Numbered from the stretch's first letter, positions 1 to 7,092 are shown. The stretch: 8,293 nt of DNA from Nitrospiraceae bacterium UBA6898 (GCA_002448975.1 DKBO01000194.1:1-8293); one strand, 5' to 3'. The notes: a model not told the origin generated them from the sequence alone. Numbers and translations are program-made.

Positions 1-436
1 CACCTATTCATACCGTGAGGCAATATGCACATCATTTTGCACGAAAATACCCGTCTGGTGTCCGTTCCCGGCCAGAGAACAGCACATTTAGGGGCCTTTC
101 GTGAGCCTCAAAGAGCCACAACAATTCAAAGAAGTGAAAATAATAGGCAATTCATAATGAGATGAGCAATTTTTGCATTAAAAAAAGCAATGATTCTAAA
201 GGAAATTTAATTATTTTTCTGACTCCGCCATGGTAAAATTGTATCACCATTTTTTGAGCGTCCCCAAAGGTCGGATTCTTCCTGTCATGGTCACTATCAT
301 GTTCCTGGTAGGGCGATTCCGTCTTATGTGACATGATAATCCGCATCACGGGCTGTATCCGGTATTCACGTGAACAAAGGATCTTCATCAGGTGCTGGGC
401 AGCGCTATCTGTGGCAGATAAGAGGAGGATATTGCA
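1..436. other. Leader region upstream of the polysaccharide operon, no convincing gene
   Basis: This stretch is AT-richer than the operon, especially around 135-235. Plus-strand frame 3 is open from the left edge to a TGA at 102-104 (33 codons) and could be the tail of a gene outside the window, but I recognise nothing in it. A GATAAT hexamer at 335-340 resembles a sigma-70 -10 box, without a good -35 at the right distance. A 7-bp inverted repeat, TATCATG at 295-301 and CATGATA at 332-338, flanks that area and could be a regulator site. None of these is strong. The operon promoter presumably lies here, because the first gene starts at 437 with a strong ribosome site and no coding region abuts it. 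Confidence 0.4.
423..428 (+). promoter_or_regulatory. Strong Shine-Dalgarno site of the glycosyltransferase gene
   Basis: AGGAGG, a full match to the anti-Shine-Dalgarno core, ends 8 bases before the ATG at 437. It fixes that ATG as the start and suggests efficient translation of the first operon gene. Confidence 0.8.
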
Positions 437-2707
437 ATGCAAGAGAAGTCCATTACAAACAGAGCGGTCGCCACTGCTGCAGCTGCCGCGCACGAGCCGC
501 GTGTCAGCCCGCAGAGAGACGCGCGCATACGACCTTTCAACCTGTCCCGGGAAATAGCCCTCACCTACCTCGGCATCGCCGTCACTATCGTAGCGACGAT
601 ATTCCTCACACAGGACATCCTTGGTCTCGCCGTAACACATCTGCGTGAAGCCTCATACTTCAAGGCCTCTGAGCAGGGGGTATTTTTTGTGATAGTGGCC
701 TTCCTCATTTACGGCAATGTGGTGTACCAGCTTGCCCGCACGGGATACCTCAAAAGACTCAGGCAACACCGCCCTGTGTCCGGAGAGGAACTGGAAAGCA
801 TCTTTGAAAAACCTGCTCCCCCGCTGACGATGCTCATTCCTTCCTATAAGGAGGAGACGCGGGTCGTGAGGCAGGCCCTGCTCTCGGCCGCGCTCCAGGA
901 ATACCCGAATCGGCGTGTCGTGCTGCTCATCGACGACCCGCCGAATCCGCAAAGCAACGAAGACCGCGCAGGCCTTCTCGCCGCCCGTGCCCTGCCCCGG
1001 GAACTGGAGCACCTGCTCGGGGCGCAGGCGTCAAAGATGAATACCGCTCGTGAGGAATTCTTGAGCAGGAAACGCGAAGGATTAGTCATAACCGAAGAGT
1101 ACCGCAGGCTGGCCGGACTCTGCCGGGACGCTGCCTGCTGGTTCAGGGCTCAGGCAGACACACACCCCATCACCGACCACACGGACAGGTGGTTTGTCAC
1201 GCACATTCTGAATAGCCGTGCGCTGGCGCACGACAAGCGCGCCGCAAAGTTCGCTCTCCGATCACGGAGGTCCTCAGCAGCGGGCGACGAAGCAGTACTG
1301 GACAGGGAGTATGCCCGGCTCGCCTCCCTCTTCGACGTCACCATCACCAGCTTCGAGCGAAAGCGCTTCGAGAACCTCTCCCATGAGCCGAACAAGGCGA
1401 TGAATCTCAACAGCTACCTCGGTCTGATCGGCGGGAGATTCATCGAGCTCAGGCAGGACGGCCTCCTGCATATCCAACCTGCATCCACGCCTGAGCATAC
1501 CCTTTCGGTGCCTAACGCGGCGTACGTCATCACCCTCGACGCGGACAGCCTTCTCATGCCCGAATATGCGCTGCGCCTCATCGAGGTGATGCAGAGGCCA
1601 GGCCACGAGCGGCTTGCCGTAGTGCAGACTCCCTACAACGCCATACCCGGCACCCCCGGGGTCCTCGAGCGGGTAGCAGGCGCCACAACCGACATCCAGT
1701 ACATCATCCACCAGGGCTTTACCAGCCACGGCGCCACCTACTGGGTCGGCGCAAATGCACTGCTGCGCAAGGAGGCCCTCGACGACATCATGACCATGGT
1801 TGGGGAGAGAGGCTACCAGGTACCAAGATACATCCACGACCGAACCGTAATAGAAGACACGGAGTCGAGCATCGATCTCATCGCCCGGGGATGGCAGCTC
1901 TATAACTATCCCGAACGCCTCTCATACAGCGCGACGCCTCCGGACTACGGCTCGCTCCTTATACAGCGTCGCCGCTGGGCAAACGGGGGCCTTATCATAC
2001 TGCCGAAGCTGCTGCGGTATCTCTTTTCCGGCCGTAGGTTCTTCAGAAAAGCCGGCGAGGGCCTGATGAGACTGCACTACCTCACCTCCATCACCGGCGT
2101 GAACATCGGACTCGTCCTGGTGCTCCTCTACCCCTTCGAGGAGAACCTCCGCAACGTCTGGCTGCCCCTCTCGGCGGTCCCGTATTACTTCTTTTACGGG
2201 CGTGATCTCGTCCATTCGGGGTACAGAATGGCCGATCTCCTGCGGGTCTATGCACTGAATCTCGTGCTCGTGCCCATCAACCTCGGAGGTGTGTTCAAGT
2301 CTCTGCACCAGGCATGGACAGGTCAGAGGATACCCTTCAAGAGAACGCCCAAGGTCATGGGGCGGACCGCGGCGCCGGCGCTGTACATCGTCGCTGAGTT
2401 GCTCATCGTCATCTACTGCATGAGCGGATTCGTCGTCGACAGCTACAGAGGGCGGTGGATCCATGCTGTCTTCGCACTCCTGAACGGAGGCTTATTTCTG
2501 TATGGTGTAGTCATATTTATGGGACTTCGGGAATGCAGGGAAGATGTCTTCCGGTCATGGAATACGGTACGGCCGCGCCCTGCCGTCTCTTCCTCCTTGG
2601 CACGCTACGAACTGAAGGGTTTCATGAGAACGGTCGCTCTCCTGAGCGTCTTCCTGCTCGCCACTGCCGTCATTGTGATGACTGCTCTTGCGGGGAAATT
2701 AGACTGA
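437..2707 (+). CDS. Processive family-2 glycosyltransferase (cellulose/PNAG-synthase-like), inner membrane
   Basis: This 756-residue protein should polymerise a beta-linked glycan from nucleotide sugar and pass it across the inner membrane. All the marks of processive GT2 synthases are visible: an Asp pair after a beta strand (D166-D167), the nucleotide-sugar/metal motif D368-A-D370, an acceptor-side E473-D474 and a QRRRW motif at 510-514. The spacing from D474 to Q510 is 36 residues, the same as from the TED aspartate to QxxRW in Rhodobacter BcsA. Hydrophobic segments lie near 41-60 and 80-100 before the catalytic domain, and near 546-566, 574-590, 600-620, 645-668, 674-697 and 730-752 after it. 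There is no C-terminal PilZ domain. A charged, probably helical insertion of about 130 residues lies at roughly 172-305. The start is set by AGGAGG at 423-428. It is the first gene of an operon with deacetylase, MBOAT and SGNH genes. The glycan made cannot be named from the sequence; family assignment is secure. Confidence 0.92.
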   Translation: MQEKSITNRAVATAAAAAHEPRVSPQRDARIRPFNLSREIALTYLGIAVTIVATIFLTQDILGLAVTHLREASYFKASEQGVFFVIVAFLIYGNVVYQLARTGYLKRLRQHRPVSGEELESIFEKPAPPLTMLIPSYKEETRVVRQALLSAALQEYPNRRVVLLIDDPPNPQSNEDRAGLLAARALPRELEHLLGAQASKMNTAREEFLSRKREGLVITEEYRRLAGLCRDAACWFRAQADTHPITDHTDRWFVTHILNSRALAHDKRAAKFALRSRRSSAAGDEAVLDREYARLASLFDVTITSFERKRFENLSHEPNKAMNLNSYLGLIGGRFIELRQDGLLHIQPASTPEHTLSVPNAAYVITLDADSLLMPEYALRLIEVMQRPGHERLAVVQTPYNAIPGTPGVLERVAGATTDIQYIIHQGFTSHGATYWVGANALLRKEALDDIMTMVGERGYQVPRYIHDRTVIEDTESSIDLIARGWQLYNYPERLSYSATPPDYGSLLIQRRRWANGGLIILPKLLRYLFSGRRFFRKAGEGLMRLHYLTSITGVNIGLVLVLLYPFEENLRNVWLPLSAVPYYFFYGRDLVHSGYRMADLLRVYALNLVLVPINLGGVFKSLHQAWTGQRIPFKRTPKVMGRTAAPALYIVAELLIVIYCMSGFVVDSYRGRWIHAVFALLNGGLFLYGVVIFMGLRECREDVFRSWNTVRPRPAVSSSLARYELKGFMRTVALLSVFLLATAVIVMTALAGKLD

Positions 2708-2729
2708 TAGCGGGCATTCTGAAAACGAC

Positions 2730-3050
2730 ATGGCGCTGATGGATTATAGGAAAATCCGTTCCGGTCTGACCGTCATGTTCTCCGTGGTGGCCCTGTGCAT
2801 ACTGATGCCGGTCAACGGCAGCTGTGAGGACAAGACAGTCCCGGTGCTGATCTACCACCAGGTGCTTCCGTCTCCCGATGAACCGGGAGAAACCGTGATC
2901 TCCCTCGAGAAATTCAGAGAGCAGATGCGCTACCTCAGTGACCATGGATATGCGGCGATCACCGTTGCAGCGCTCGTCGCCTTCATGAAAGGCGGTGAAG
3001 TGCCCGAGAAGGCCGTCGTACTCACCTTCGACGACATAAGGACGGACTGA
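2730..3050 (+). pseudogene. Truncated polysaccharide deacetylase (NodB/PgaB-like N-terminus)
   Basis: The 106-codon frame begins 22 bases after the synthase stop. Residues 11-30 form a signal peptide or membrane anchor, so the protein would be exported. From residue 38 it reads as the start of a carbohydrate-esterase-4 deacetylase (VPVLIYHQV, then a helix ending in SDHGYAAIT) and reaches the first catalytic motif, TFDD, with D101 and D102. In intact enzymes this is followed by G-Y and roughly 150 further residues carrying the metal-binding HxxxH motif. Here it goes straight to I-R-T-D and a stop, and the next gene starts 4 bases later. The most likely history is an internal deletion joining TFDD to the end of the gene while keeping the downstream start. 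Without the metal-binding histidines it cannot deacetylate. The start could also be the in-frame ATG at 2739; neither has a clear ribosome site. A short functional protein is possible but unlikely. Confidence 0.75.
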
Positions 3051-3054
3051 GGAA

Positions 3055-4584
3055 ATGCTGTTCAATTCCTATGTTTTTATCTTTGCCTTTTTGCCGCTGA
3101 CGCTCCTGCTCTTTCACGGGCTTCGGCGTGCCGGGTTCGAAAGGGCCTCCATATCGGCCTTGACCGTCATGTCGCTCTTCTTCTACGGGTGGTGGAACCC
3201 TAAGTACCTCATCCTGCTCGTCTCGCTCATGGTCGTAAACTTCGCCCTCGCGGCACGCATCGTGCCCACAGGAGGCCGGAGACCTGCGGCAGCCAGGCCC
3301 CTGCTGATACTCGGCCTCACCGCGAATCTGTCGGCACTGGGGTACTTCAAATACGCCAACTTCTTTGTTGACAATCTTAACGGGCTCACCGGCCTTGACA
3401 TCTCTCTTGCGAAGGTTGTACTGCCACTCGGCATCTCCTTCTTCACCTTTCAGAAGATCGCCTTTCTCGTGGACTCATATTACGGCAGGGTGGACAGACT
3501 GGACTTGCTCGATTACTCACTCTTCGTGTCGTTTTTTCCCCAGCTTATCGCCGGACCCATTGTCCACCACAGCGAGGTGATGCCCCAGTTCCGGAAAACC
3601 GGCACAGTGTCAGCGCGCAGCATTGCATTGGGCATAACGATCTTTTCGATCGGGCTCGCCAAGAAGGTGCTCCTCGCAGACTCTGCCGCACGTTTCGCCA
3701 CGCCCCAGTTCCAAGCTGTTGCGGCAGGCGCAAGGCTCGACCTATTGGCGGCATGGAGCGCGGCGCTATCCTACACAGCACAGCTTTATTTCGACTTCTC
3801 AGGCTATACCGACATGGCCATCGGGGCAGGCCTCCTTTTCGGCATACGTCTGCCGCTGAACTTCGCCTCTCCCTACAAGTCAGCGAGCATTACCGAATTC
3901 TGGCGTCGCTGGCACATCACACTGTCACGGTTTCTGCGCGACTACCTGTATATTCCTCTCGGCGGCAACAGGAAAGGGCCGCATCGCCGCTATCTCAACG
4001 TGGTAATCACCATGCTCCTCGGTGGCTTCTGGCATGGCGCCGGATGGACCTATATTGTCTGGGGTGCGCTGCACGGCCTGTACCTTGCAGTAAACCATCT
4101 CTGGTGCACGTTCCGCACGAAGACCGGCCTGACCGCAGATCCGGCGGGAGGTTTGGGACGCATGTTAGCGCAGGCCATTACCTTTATTGCTGTTGTTGTC
4201 GCCTGGGTGTTTTTCCGCTCAGAAGATTTGGGCTCAGCAATTAAGATGCTCCGTGCTATGGCAGGTGCCAACGGACTGGCAGTGCCGGCATCCCTCCGCT
4301 CCCTTGCACCCCACTTTTCAGCGACTGCCGGCTCCGTTGACAGCGGCATTGCCTTGTTGGTGGCCTTCTGTCTCCTCCTTATCACCTGGCTTATGCCCAA
4401 CACTCAGCAGTTGACGGGGTATGAAGGTCCTGCCGGGGCCTATGCCGGTGACAGGATAGAGGATACTCCTGTGTCTATGCGCCCCGCCCTTTCTGCTCGA
4501 TGGGCAGTAGCAGTGGCATGCCTGTTCGCAGTCTCGGTGATGTTCATGTCGAAAGTCTCGGAGTTCATCTATTTCCAATTCTGA
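3055..4584 (+). CDS. MBOAT-family membrane O-acyltransferase (AlgI/DltB-like)
   Basis: This 509-residue polytopic membrane protein belongs to the MBOAT family, which moves acyl groups (usually acetyl) from a cytoplasmic donor across the inner membrane for glycan modification. The N-terminus has the AlgI-like run ending in FFYGWWNPKYL (42-52), then an FPQLIAGPIV segment (161-170), YFDFSGYTDMAIG (245-257) and the highly conserved block from EFWRRWHITLS (281-291) through FLRDYLYIPLGGNRKG (293-308). The putative catalytic histidine is H327 in GGFWHGAGW (323-331); H287 is a second conserved one. Length matches AlgI-type proteins and the sequence looks intact to the stop. The ATG lies 4 bases after the broken deacetylase stop. 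GAGGAA abuts the ATG too closely, so AAGGA at 3038-3042 or translational coupling may serve initiation. The next gene begins 10 bases after its stop. AlgI- or PatA-type names are possible, but the substrate is unknown, so no symbol is given. Confidence 0.93.
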   Translation: MLFNSYVFIFAFLPLTLLLFHGLRRAGFERASISALTVMSLFFYGWWNPKYLILLVSLMVVNFALAARIVPTGGRRPAAARPLLILGLTANLSALGYFKYANFFVDNLNGLTGLDISLAKVVLPLGISFFTFQKIAFLVDSYYGRVDRLDLLDYSLFVSFFPQLIAGPIVHHSEVMPQFRKTGTVSARSIALGITIFSIGLAKKVLLADSAARFATPQFQAVAAGARLDLLAAWSAALSYTAQLYFDFSGYTDMAIGAGLLFGIRLPLNFASPYKSASITEFWRRWHITLSRFLRDYLYIPLGGNRKGPHRRYLNVVITMLLGGFWHGAGWTYIVWGALHGLYLAVNHLWCTFRTKTGLTADPAGGLGRMLAQAITFIAVVVAWVFFRSEDLGSAIKMLRAMAGANGLAVPASLRSLAPHFSATAGSVDSGIALLVAFCLLLITWLMPNTQQLTGYEGPAGAYAGDRIEDTPVSMRPALSARWAVAVACLFAVSVMFMSKVSEFIYFQF

Positions 4585-4588
4585 GGAA
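4583..4588 (+). promoter_or_regulatory. Shine-Dalgarno site that selects the GTG start at 4595
   Basis: GAGGAA overlaps the MBOAT stop codon and ends 6 bases before GTG 4595-4597. The nearest in-frame ATG would be codon 39, beyond the membrane anchor, so the GTG is clearly the start and translation is probably coupled to the MBOAT gene. Confidence 0.65.
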
Positions 4589-4594
4589 CGGTAC

Positions 4595-5941
4595 GTGGAA
4601 AGGCACAATATAAAAGAAGCGAAGAAATACTCGGTCATCGCGGCCCTGGCCGTGCTCATCCTGCTCGGCAGTGTCATCTGCTTCAACGTGGTCGTCGATC
4701 CTTACGCTATGTATCGTCTAGTCGAGGTCAGGGGCTTGAACACGCACAAGCCGGCCGTGTACCACCGGGTGCGGCTGGCAAAGGCTTACGAGGTCCGTCG
4801 TTTGAAGCCACAGGCAATCATACTGGGCACATCGCGAAGCCACCTCGGCCTGCGGCCGACCCACGAGGGGTGGCAGCAGGAGGCGACGCGGCGCTACAAC
4901 CTCGCCTTCGACGGGGCCACCACCAAAGAGATGTACTACTACCTGCTTCATGCTCACGCCCTGCAGCCATTGCGGCAGGTAGTGCTCGGTCTCGACACCT
5001 ACCACCCGACAGAGGCGCCTGCCACCGTCCGTCCTGATTTCGATGCCCAGATCCTGGCCTGGCCCGGTGCCCGGACTTCAGTCCTCGGCATGCTGCTCGC
5101 GGATCTGAAGATCCTCGTCAGCATCGACACGCTGAAGGCGAGCATCAACACACTGAGGGCCCAGGATGACGGTGAGCCCGAATGGTTCGCCTCAGACGGA
5201 CAGAGACTCGGCGAGGTATTTTTCCGCAGGTCCGGGGAGAATTTCGTCAAGTTTGGACCGCGAGCCTACTTCGAGGAGATCGACAGGCTTGAGGTGGGGT
5301 TCAAGACCGAGGGTATGAACCCAGCACCGGTCAAGGTATCGCGCCGTCCTGCTGCATCGCCTGTGAATGGAGACGAGACATCGCTGGAATACATACGGCG
5401 CATCGTGGAGTTCTGCCGCGCCGAACATATAGATCTGCGGCTCTTCCTGACGCCTGAGCATGCCCACCAGATGGAGATCAGCTCTGCCGTAGGTGCCTGG
5501 GCGAGCATTGAGCAGGGAAAACGGGCGCTGGTAAAGCTTCTCCGTGAGGACGCCGCGAAACACCCTGGAGAGCTGCCCATCTCCTTGTATGACTTCAGTG
5601 GGTACTCGACCGTCACCACCGAAGCCCTTCCCAAACAGGGCAGTCGCGCGGAAATGTCATACTACTGGGACTCTTCACACTTCAAGGAAACAGTCGGGGA
5701 CATGGTGCTTGACCGCCTCTTCGGCTATACACGCCCCGGACGCCCTGTGCCGGACGACTTCGGCATCATGCTTACGCCAGACACTATCGAGCTGGAACTC
5801 CAGAACACACGGACATTGCAGGCCGCTTATCGCAGGAGCCATCCGGAAGACATCGCATCAATACGCTCCTTAGTAGAAAAAGGCACGGGTCGCAAGGCCA
5901 ATGACAGTTCAGTTGCCATTGTCATTTCTCCCTCTCAGTGA
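4595..5941 (+). CDS. Membrane-anchored SGNH-hydrolase-like protein, probable acyltransferase partner of the MBOAT
   Basis: The 448-residue protein has one hydrophobic segment at about 13-33 after a Lys-rich start, so most of it should face the periplasm. An ILGTSRSHLGL motif (76-86) follows a beta strand and gives a likely nucleophile S80, as in block I of GDSL/SGNH enzymes. WDSSH at 358-362 gives the D359-x-x-H362 dyad of block V. This order, an N-terminal anchor, then serine, then late DxxH, resembles DltD, the partner of the MBOAT protein DltB. AlgJ and AlgX have Asp-His before Ser. The gene directly follows the MBOAT gene, so I infer that it transfers or accepts the acyl group on the exported glycan. 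About 85 residues follow DSSH and carry no motif I know. The GTG start is supported by GAGGAA at 4583-4588. Family and location are fairly sure; the exact reaction is inferred. Confidence 0.8.
   Translation: MERHNIKEAKKYSVIAALAVLILLGSVICFNVVVDPYAMYRLVEVRGLNTHKPAVYHRVRLAKAYEVRRLKPQAIILGTSRSHLGLRPTHEGWQQEATRRYNLAFDGATTKEMYYYLLHAHALQPLRQVVLGLDTYHPTEAPATVRPDFDAQILAWPGARTSVLGMLLADLKILVSIDTLKASINTLRAQDDGEPEWFASDGQRLGEVFFRRSGENFVKFGPRAYFEEIDRLEVGFKTEGMNPAPVKVSRRPAASPVNGDETSLEYIRRIVEFCRAEHIDLRLFLTPEHAHQMEISSAVGAWASIEQGKRALVKLLREDAAKHPGELPISLYDFSGYSTVTTEALPKQGSRAEMSYYWDSSHFKETVGDMVLDRLFGYTRPGRPVPDDFGIMLTPDTIELELQNTRTLQAAYRRSHPEDIASIRSLVEKGTGRKANDSSVAIVISPSQ
5900..5926 (+). repeat. Inverted repeat at the end of the operon
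   Basis: AATGACA (5900-5906) and TGTCATT (5920-5926) pair perfectly across a 13-base loop inside the last codons of the SGNH gene and are followed by a pyrimidine-rich stretch. It might act as a weak terminator at the operon end. The stem is AT-rich and there is no U-run, so this could be chance. Confidence 0.25.
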
Positions 5942-5967
5942 ACAGTACCCGCATTTACAACTCCTAT

Positions 5968-6415
5968 GGGCTACAATCAAAAAGTGTGTAAATAGCTAAG
6001 CAGGCGGTGTATCCTTTTCAAGTTGCGACCAAACAACAAAGGAAAGGAGACACCACCATGAGAAAGGGTATCACCGCGACGGCGAGGCCGTCAAGTGAGA
6101 CGTATGAGGTATTGGAGGAGATGGTTCGGCAAAAGGTACAGGAATATATCCAGGAGATCCTTGAGGACGAAATCGAGACGTTCATGGGGAGGAAGAAATC
6201 TGAAAGAATCAAGCCGGTCGATGGCACTCGTGGGTATTGGAACGGCCACGGGAAACAGAAGAAGTTTACGGTGATGAGCGGAACGATCACCGTCCATCGT
6301 CCTGTGTCCGGGGGACAGAAGAACGGTTCGAGAGCAAGATAATCCCTTTCTTCAAGCGTCGCTCCAAGGAAGTCGGGCAATTACTGCCGGAGTTGTATTT
6401 ACACGGGTTGGCCAG
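5968..6415 (+). mobile_element. Remnant of an IS256-family insertion sequence, left part only
   Basis: The segment holds a short non-coding end, a ribosome site and the N-terminal third of an IS256/mutator-type transposase. The sequence around 5968-5994, ending in AAAAGTGTGTAAAT, looks like the left terminal region of such elements, but without the right end the inverted repeat cannot be confirmed. The right part is missing: coding similarity stops near 6413 and the toxin-antitoxin operator begins at 6430. The element cannot move on its own. The left boundary is uncertain by tens of bases. ATTTACA at 5953-5959 and TGTAAAT at 5987-5993 form an inverted repeat across the proposed end. Confidence 0.6.
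6058..6415 (+). pseudogene. IS256-family transposase fragment, frameshifted and truncated
   Basis: The start is ATG 6058, preceded by AAGGAG at 6044-6049 with 8 bases spacing; the frame is open further upstream, but that part has no ribosome site. The first 82 codons include VQEILEDEIETFMGRKKSER-like text with the typical E-x-x-x-F-x-G-R and R-G-Y-W-N-G-H motifs and end in ITVHRP at 6303. Similarity then continues in frame 3 from 6306 (VRGTEERFESKIIPFFKRRS to ELYLHGLA). The expected P-R-V-R-G motif is restored if one C is put back between 6303 and 6304 (CCT-CGT-GTC), so a single-base deletion explains the break. The reading frame ends soon after HGLA near 6413. Full transposases are about 400 residues; about 120 remain, and the catalytic DDE region is absent. 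The product would be inactive. Confidence 0.82.
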
Positions 6416-6429
6416 GACCTATCAAGAGT

Positions 6430-6475
6430 GGATAATAGTGTCTCTATTTATTAATATATAGGGACAATACTATCC
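6430..6475 (+). promoter_or_regulatory. Paired operator-like sites in front of the AbiEi/AbiEii genes
   Basis: Two 14-bp pseudo-palindromic copies fit GGAYAATASTRTCY: one at 6430-6443 and one at 6462-6475. They match each other at 10 of 14 positions directly. As a whole, 6430-6444 and 6461-6475 also form an inverted repeat matching at 12 of 15 positions. The copies start 32 bp apart, about three helical turns, and enclose an AT-only core with TAATAT/TATATA at 6452-6460 that could be the -10 box. AbiEi antitoxins are known to repress their own promoters through inverted repeats, so this is the likely autoregulatory site. The downstream copy ends 14 bases before the antitoxin ATG, just ahead of its ribosome site. 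Confidence 0.6.
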
Positions 6476-6489
6476 AAGAGGGAAAAGAT

Positions 6490-7092
6490 ATGACACCGTC
6501 TGTAGAGAAGGCTCTTAAGATCATTAGGCAGATGGGAGGGTCTATTCGGACTGCCGAGGCGATCCGGAAAGGCATCCATCCCAGAACGCTGTATGCGCTC
6601 CGGGATGGCGGCACGCTGAATCAAATCTCACGAGGCGTTTACAGACTGGCAGAACTCGATGTGATATCCAATCCGGATATTGTAACTGTTGCGTCAAGAG
6701 CGCCACACGCTGTGATCTGTCTGATTTCAGCGCTCTCTTTTCATAACCTCACTACCCAGATCCCCCACGAGGTCTCAATCGCCATTCCCCGGGACTTCCG
6801 GATTCCGCGAATCCATTATCCGCCCGTTGCCGTACATAAGTTTGCGCCTGAAAGTTTCGAGGCCGGGATAGAAGAACATCGAATAGACGGAGTAACAGTC
6901 AGGATATACAGTCCGGAGAAAACCCTGGCGGACTGCTTCAAGTTCCGAAACAAGATAGGGATGGACGTGGTTCTGGAAGCGCTTAAGCTCTATAAGGAGC
7001 GCAGGAAATTCAATCTTGAGGGACTGCTCAAGTATGCCAGAATCTGCCGCGTCGAAAAAGTGATGAGGCCATATCTGGAGGCCACGGTATGA
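6490..7092 (+). CDS. AbiEi-family type IV antitoxin / transcriptional regulator
   Basis: This 200-residue protein has an N-terminal winged-helix region (about 1-55) with the family pattern of a helix, G-I-H-P-R-T-L-Y-A-L-R-D-G-G and then I-S-R-G-V-Y-R (46-52). The C-terminal antitoxin domain carries ICLISALSFHNLTTQIP (76-92) and IYSPEKTLADCFKFRNKIG (139-157). In studied AbiE systems the antitoxin counters the toxin without binding it and represses the operon through its winged helix. Length and motifs look complete. The ATG is supported by AGAGGGA at 6477-6483. The stop overlaps the toxin ATG as ATGA at 7089-7092, so the two are translationally coupled. The operator pair at 6430-6475 lies directly upstream. 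Base composition is less GC-rich than in the polysaccharide operon, in keeping with separate arrival. Confidence 0.9.
   Translation: MTPSVEKALKIIRQMGGSIRTAEAIRKGIHPRTLYALRDGGTLNQISRGVYRLAELDVISNPDIVTVASRAPHAVICLISALSFHNLTTQIPHEVSIAIPRDFRIPRIHYPPVAVHKFAPESFEAGIEEHRIDGVTVRIYSPEKTLADCFKFRNKIGMDVVLEALKLYKERRKFNLEGLLKYARICRVEKVMRPYLEATV
7077..7081 (+). promoter_or_regulatory. Shine-Dalgarno site pointing to ATG 7089 as the native toxin start
   Basis: GGAGG lies 7 bases before ATG 7089, the ideal distance, and 11 bases before GTG 7093, the first start of the long toxin frame. This favours ATG 7089 as the ancestral start, in agreement with conserved residues found in that frame. Confidence 0.7.

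Noticed and set aside
152..640. Minus-strand open frame of 162 codons overlapping the leader and the glycosyltransferase start
   Set aside because: Its first half is an antisense shadow of the synthase gene. The part over the leader could start at an ATG near 333 but has no ribosome site and becomes low-complexity, AT-driven sequence; no family is recognised.
1274..2464. Long minus-strand open frames opposite the glycosyltransferase (187 and 180 codons)
   Set aside because: They are antisense shadows caused by the high GC at third positions of the real gene, with no motifs and no ribosome sites.
3753..4244. Plus-strand frame of 163 codons inside the MBOAT gene
   Set aside because: The MBOAT frame holds all conserved motifs over this range; this frame is a shadow.
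6007..6057. Upstream GTG start for the transposase fragment
   Set aside because: It is in frame but lacks a ribosome site and adds residues not expected in the family; ATG 6058 has AAGGAG at the right distance.
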